A stretch of DNA of 64,000 nucleotides from positions 1,120,001-1,184,000 of the forward strand of contig NC_135562.1 in NCBI RefSeq assembly GCF_964340395.1, written 5' to 3'. Shown here piece by piece: positions 63,519 through 64,000 of the stretch (position 1 is the first letter of the stretch; every line of letters starts with the position of its first letter). The translations under genes were made by a program, and so were the position numbers. The stretch comes from Glandiceps talaboti (taxonomy: Eukaryota; Hemichordata; Enteropneusta; Spengelidae). The notes beneath the pieces were generated by a model. That model was not told the DNA's origin, searched no databases, and worked only from the letters and a program-made list of their open reading frames with translations.

Positions 63519-63605
63519 CGGCAGGACAGTATCCTAGATAATTGACAGTGTGCAGTTATTAACAGAAATTAAGGCTAGTTGTTGTTTATGAGTGTATAAT
63601 AAGAT

Positions 63606-63919
63606 ATTATTCCCCGATATTTTAAGGAAAATATTAGAGACCTAAGGGGCCTCGCCACTACAAGTCACTAGACGAGTAGTGACAAACCCTTGGGCACAAG
63701 TATTTTCCGGCTGAATAAAGAAAAATATTGAGAAATAATATAATTATACCTCCTCAAGCATAAATAATGAAATATCGGGAATATGATGGCGCTTTGACTC
63801 ATAATTCGAGTACCACAGAACCAGTGACGTAGACAGGTTTGTCGTGACGTAGAACGACTAGGGCACATGATTTATATTTTATGTTCAAACTCAATACCTT
63901 TGCTTGAGTATGGTATAAC
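63606..63919 (+). mobile_element. Foldback non-autonomous element, copy D
   Basis: Begins ATTATTCCCC and follows the order of copy A: GACCTAAGGGG, the palindrome CCACTACAAGTCACTAGACG / AGTAGTGAC, AGTATTTTCCGGCTGAATAA, AGAAAAATATTG, CTCCTCAAGCATAA, GACGTAGACAGG, TTGTCGTGACGTAGAACGAC and CTTGAGTATGGTATAAC. The ATTATTCC/GGTATAAC ends are near-inverted. The minus frame across it is a family fragment with no independent support. Confidence 0.8.
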
Positions 63920-64000
63920 ACTCAATACATTTTACACATTTATTAATATTTTGCAATGTATTGAGTTACAAACATAGACTTTGTCTATGTTGCTTCACAT

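Overview
The window reads as nuclear DNA of an animal, most likely a marine invertebrate (mollusc, brachiopod, acorn worm or amphioxus grade); the sequence alone does not fix the phylum. Reasons: it is AT-rich and almost gene-free, with long composite tetranucleotide microsatellites, many minisatellites, a tRNA-derived SINE with pol III boxes, decayed remains of a non-LTR retrotransposon, and GT-AG splice signals around the few coding-like segments. There are no operons, ribosome binding sites, CRISPR arrays, tRNA or rRNA genes, and no intact protein-coding gene. By my own coordinates, simple and tandem repeats occupy roughly 15% of the window.

Layout. 1-9.5 kb: CTGT, CATA and CCAT/CCAC microsatellites, small duplications, and one good internal-exon candidate on the minus strand (7492-7609). 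9.5-11.9 kb: two arrays of one 35-bp minisatellite, each next to a shared module carrying ACTGGTCATAAGGACCG. 12.9-25.3 kb: a very dense microsatellite belt, including a second, inverted copy of an 83-bp core that also borders a CATA array at 8.7 kb, plus unrelated 38-bp and 35-bp minisatellites. 26.4-27.2 kb: a 40-bp minisatellite of about 20 copies. 30.3-30.6 kb: an alternating long/short repeat. 32.1-32.8, 38.5-38.8 and 63.6-63.9 kb: four copies of a roughly 300-330 bp foldback element. 36.9-45.8 kb: two LINE-like 3' tails, a SINE and a MITE with terminal inverted repeats. 50.7-52.7 kb: a broken reverse-transcriptase C-terminus that abuts a 57-bp satellite of 21 copies, which happens to leave a 403-codon frame open. 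55.3-56.1 kb: a CpG-richer promoter-like stretch ending in a short coding first exon (17 codons, then GTAAGT). The rest, to 64 kb, would be intron if that exon is real, and includes a pure GA tract of about 88 units.

The window is best seen as intergenic or intronic DNA upstream of, and into, one gene whose first exon lies at 56.07 kb on the plus strand, with a possible second gene on the minus strand near 7.5 kb. Neither protein was recognised. The most noteworthy content is the set of undescribed-looking non-autonomous repeats: the foldback family, the microsatellite-linked core, the 35-bp array with its module, and an over-represented TTTTGACGACA motif.
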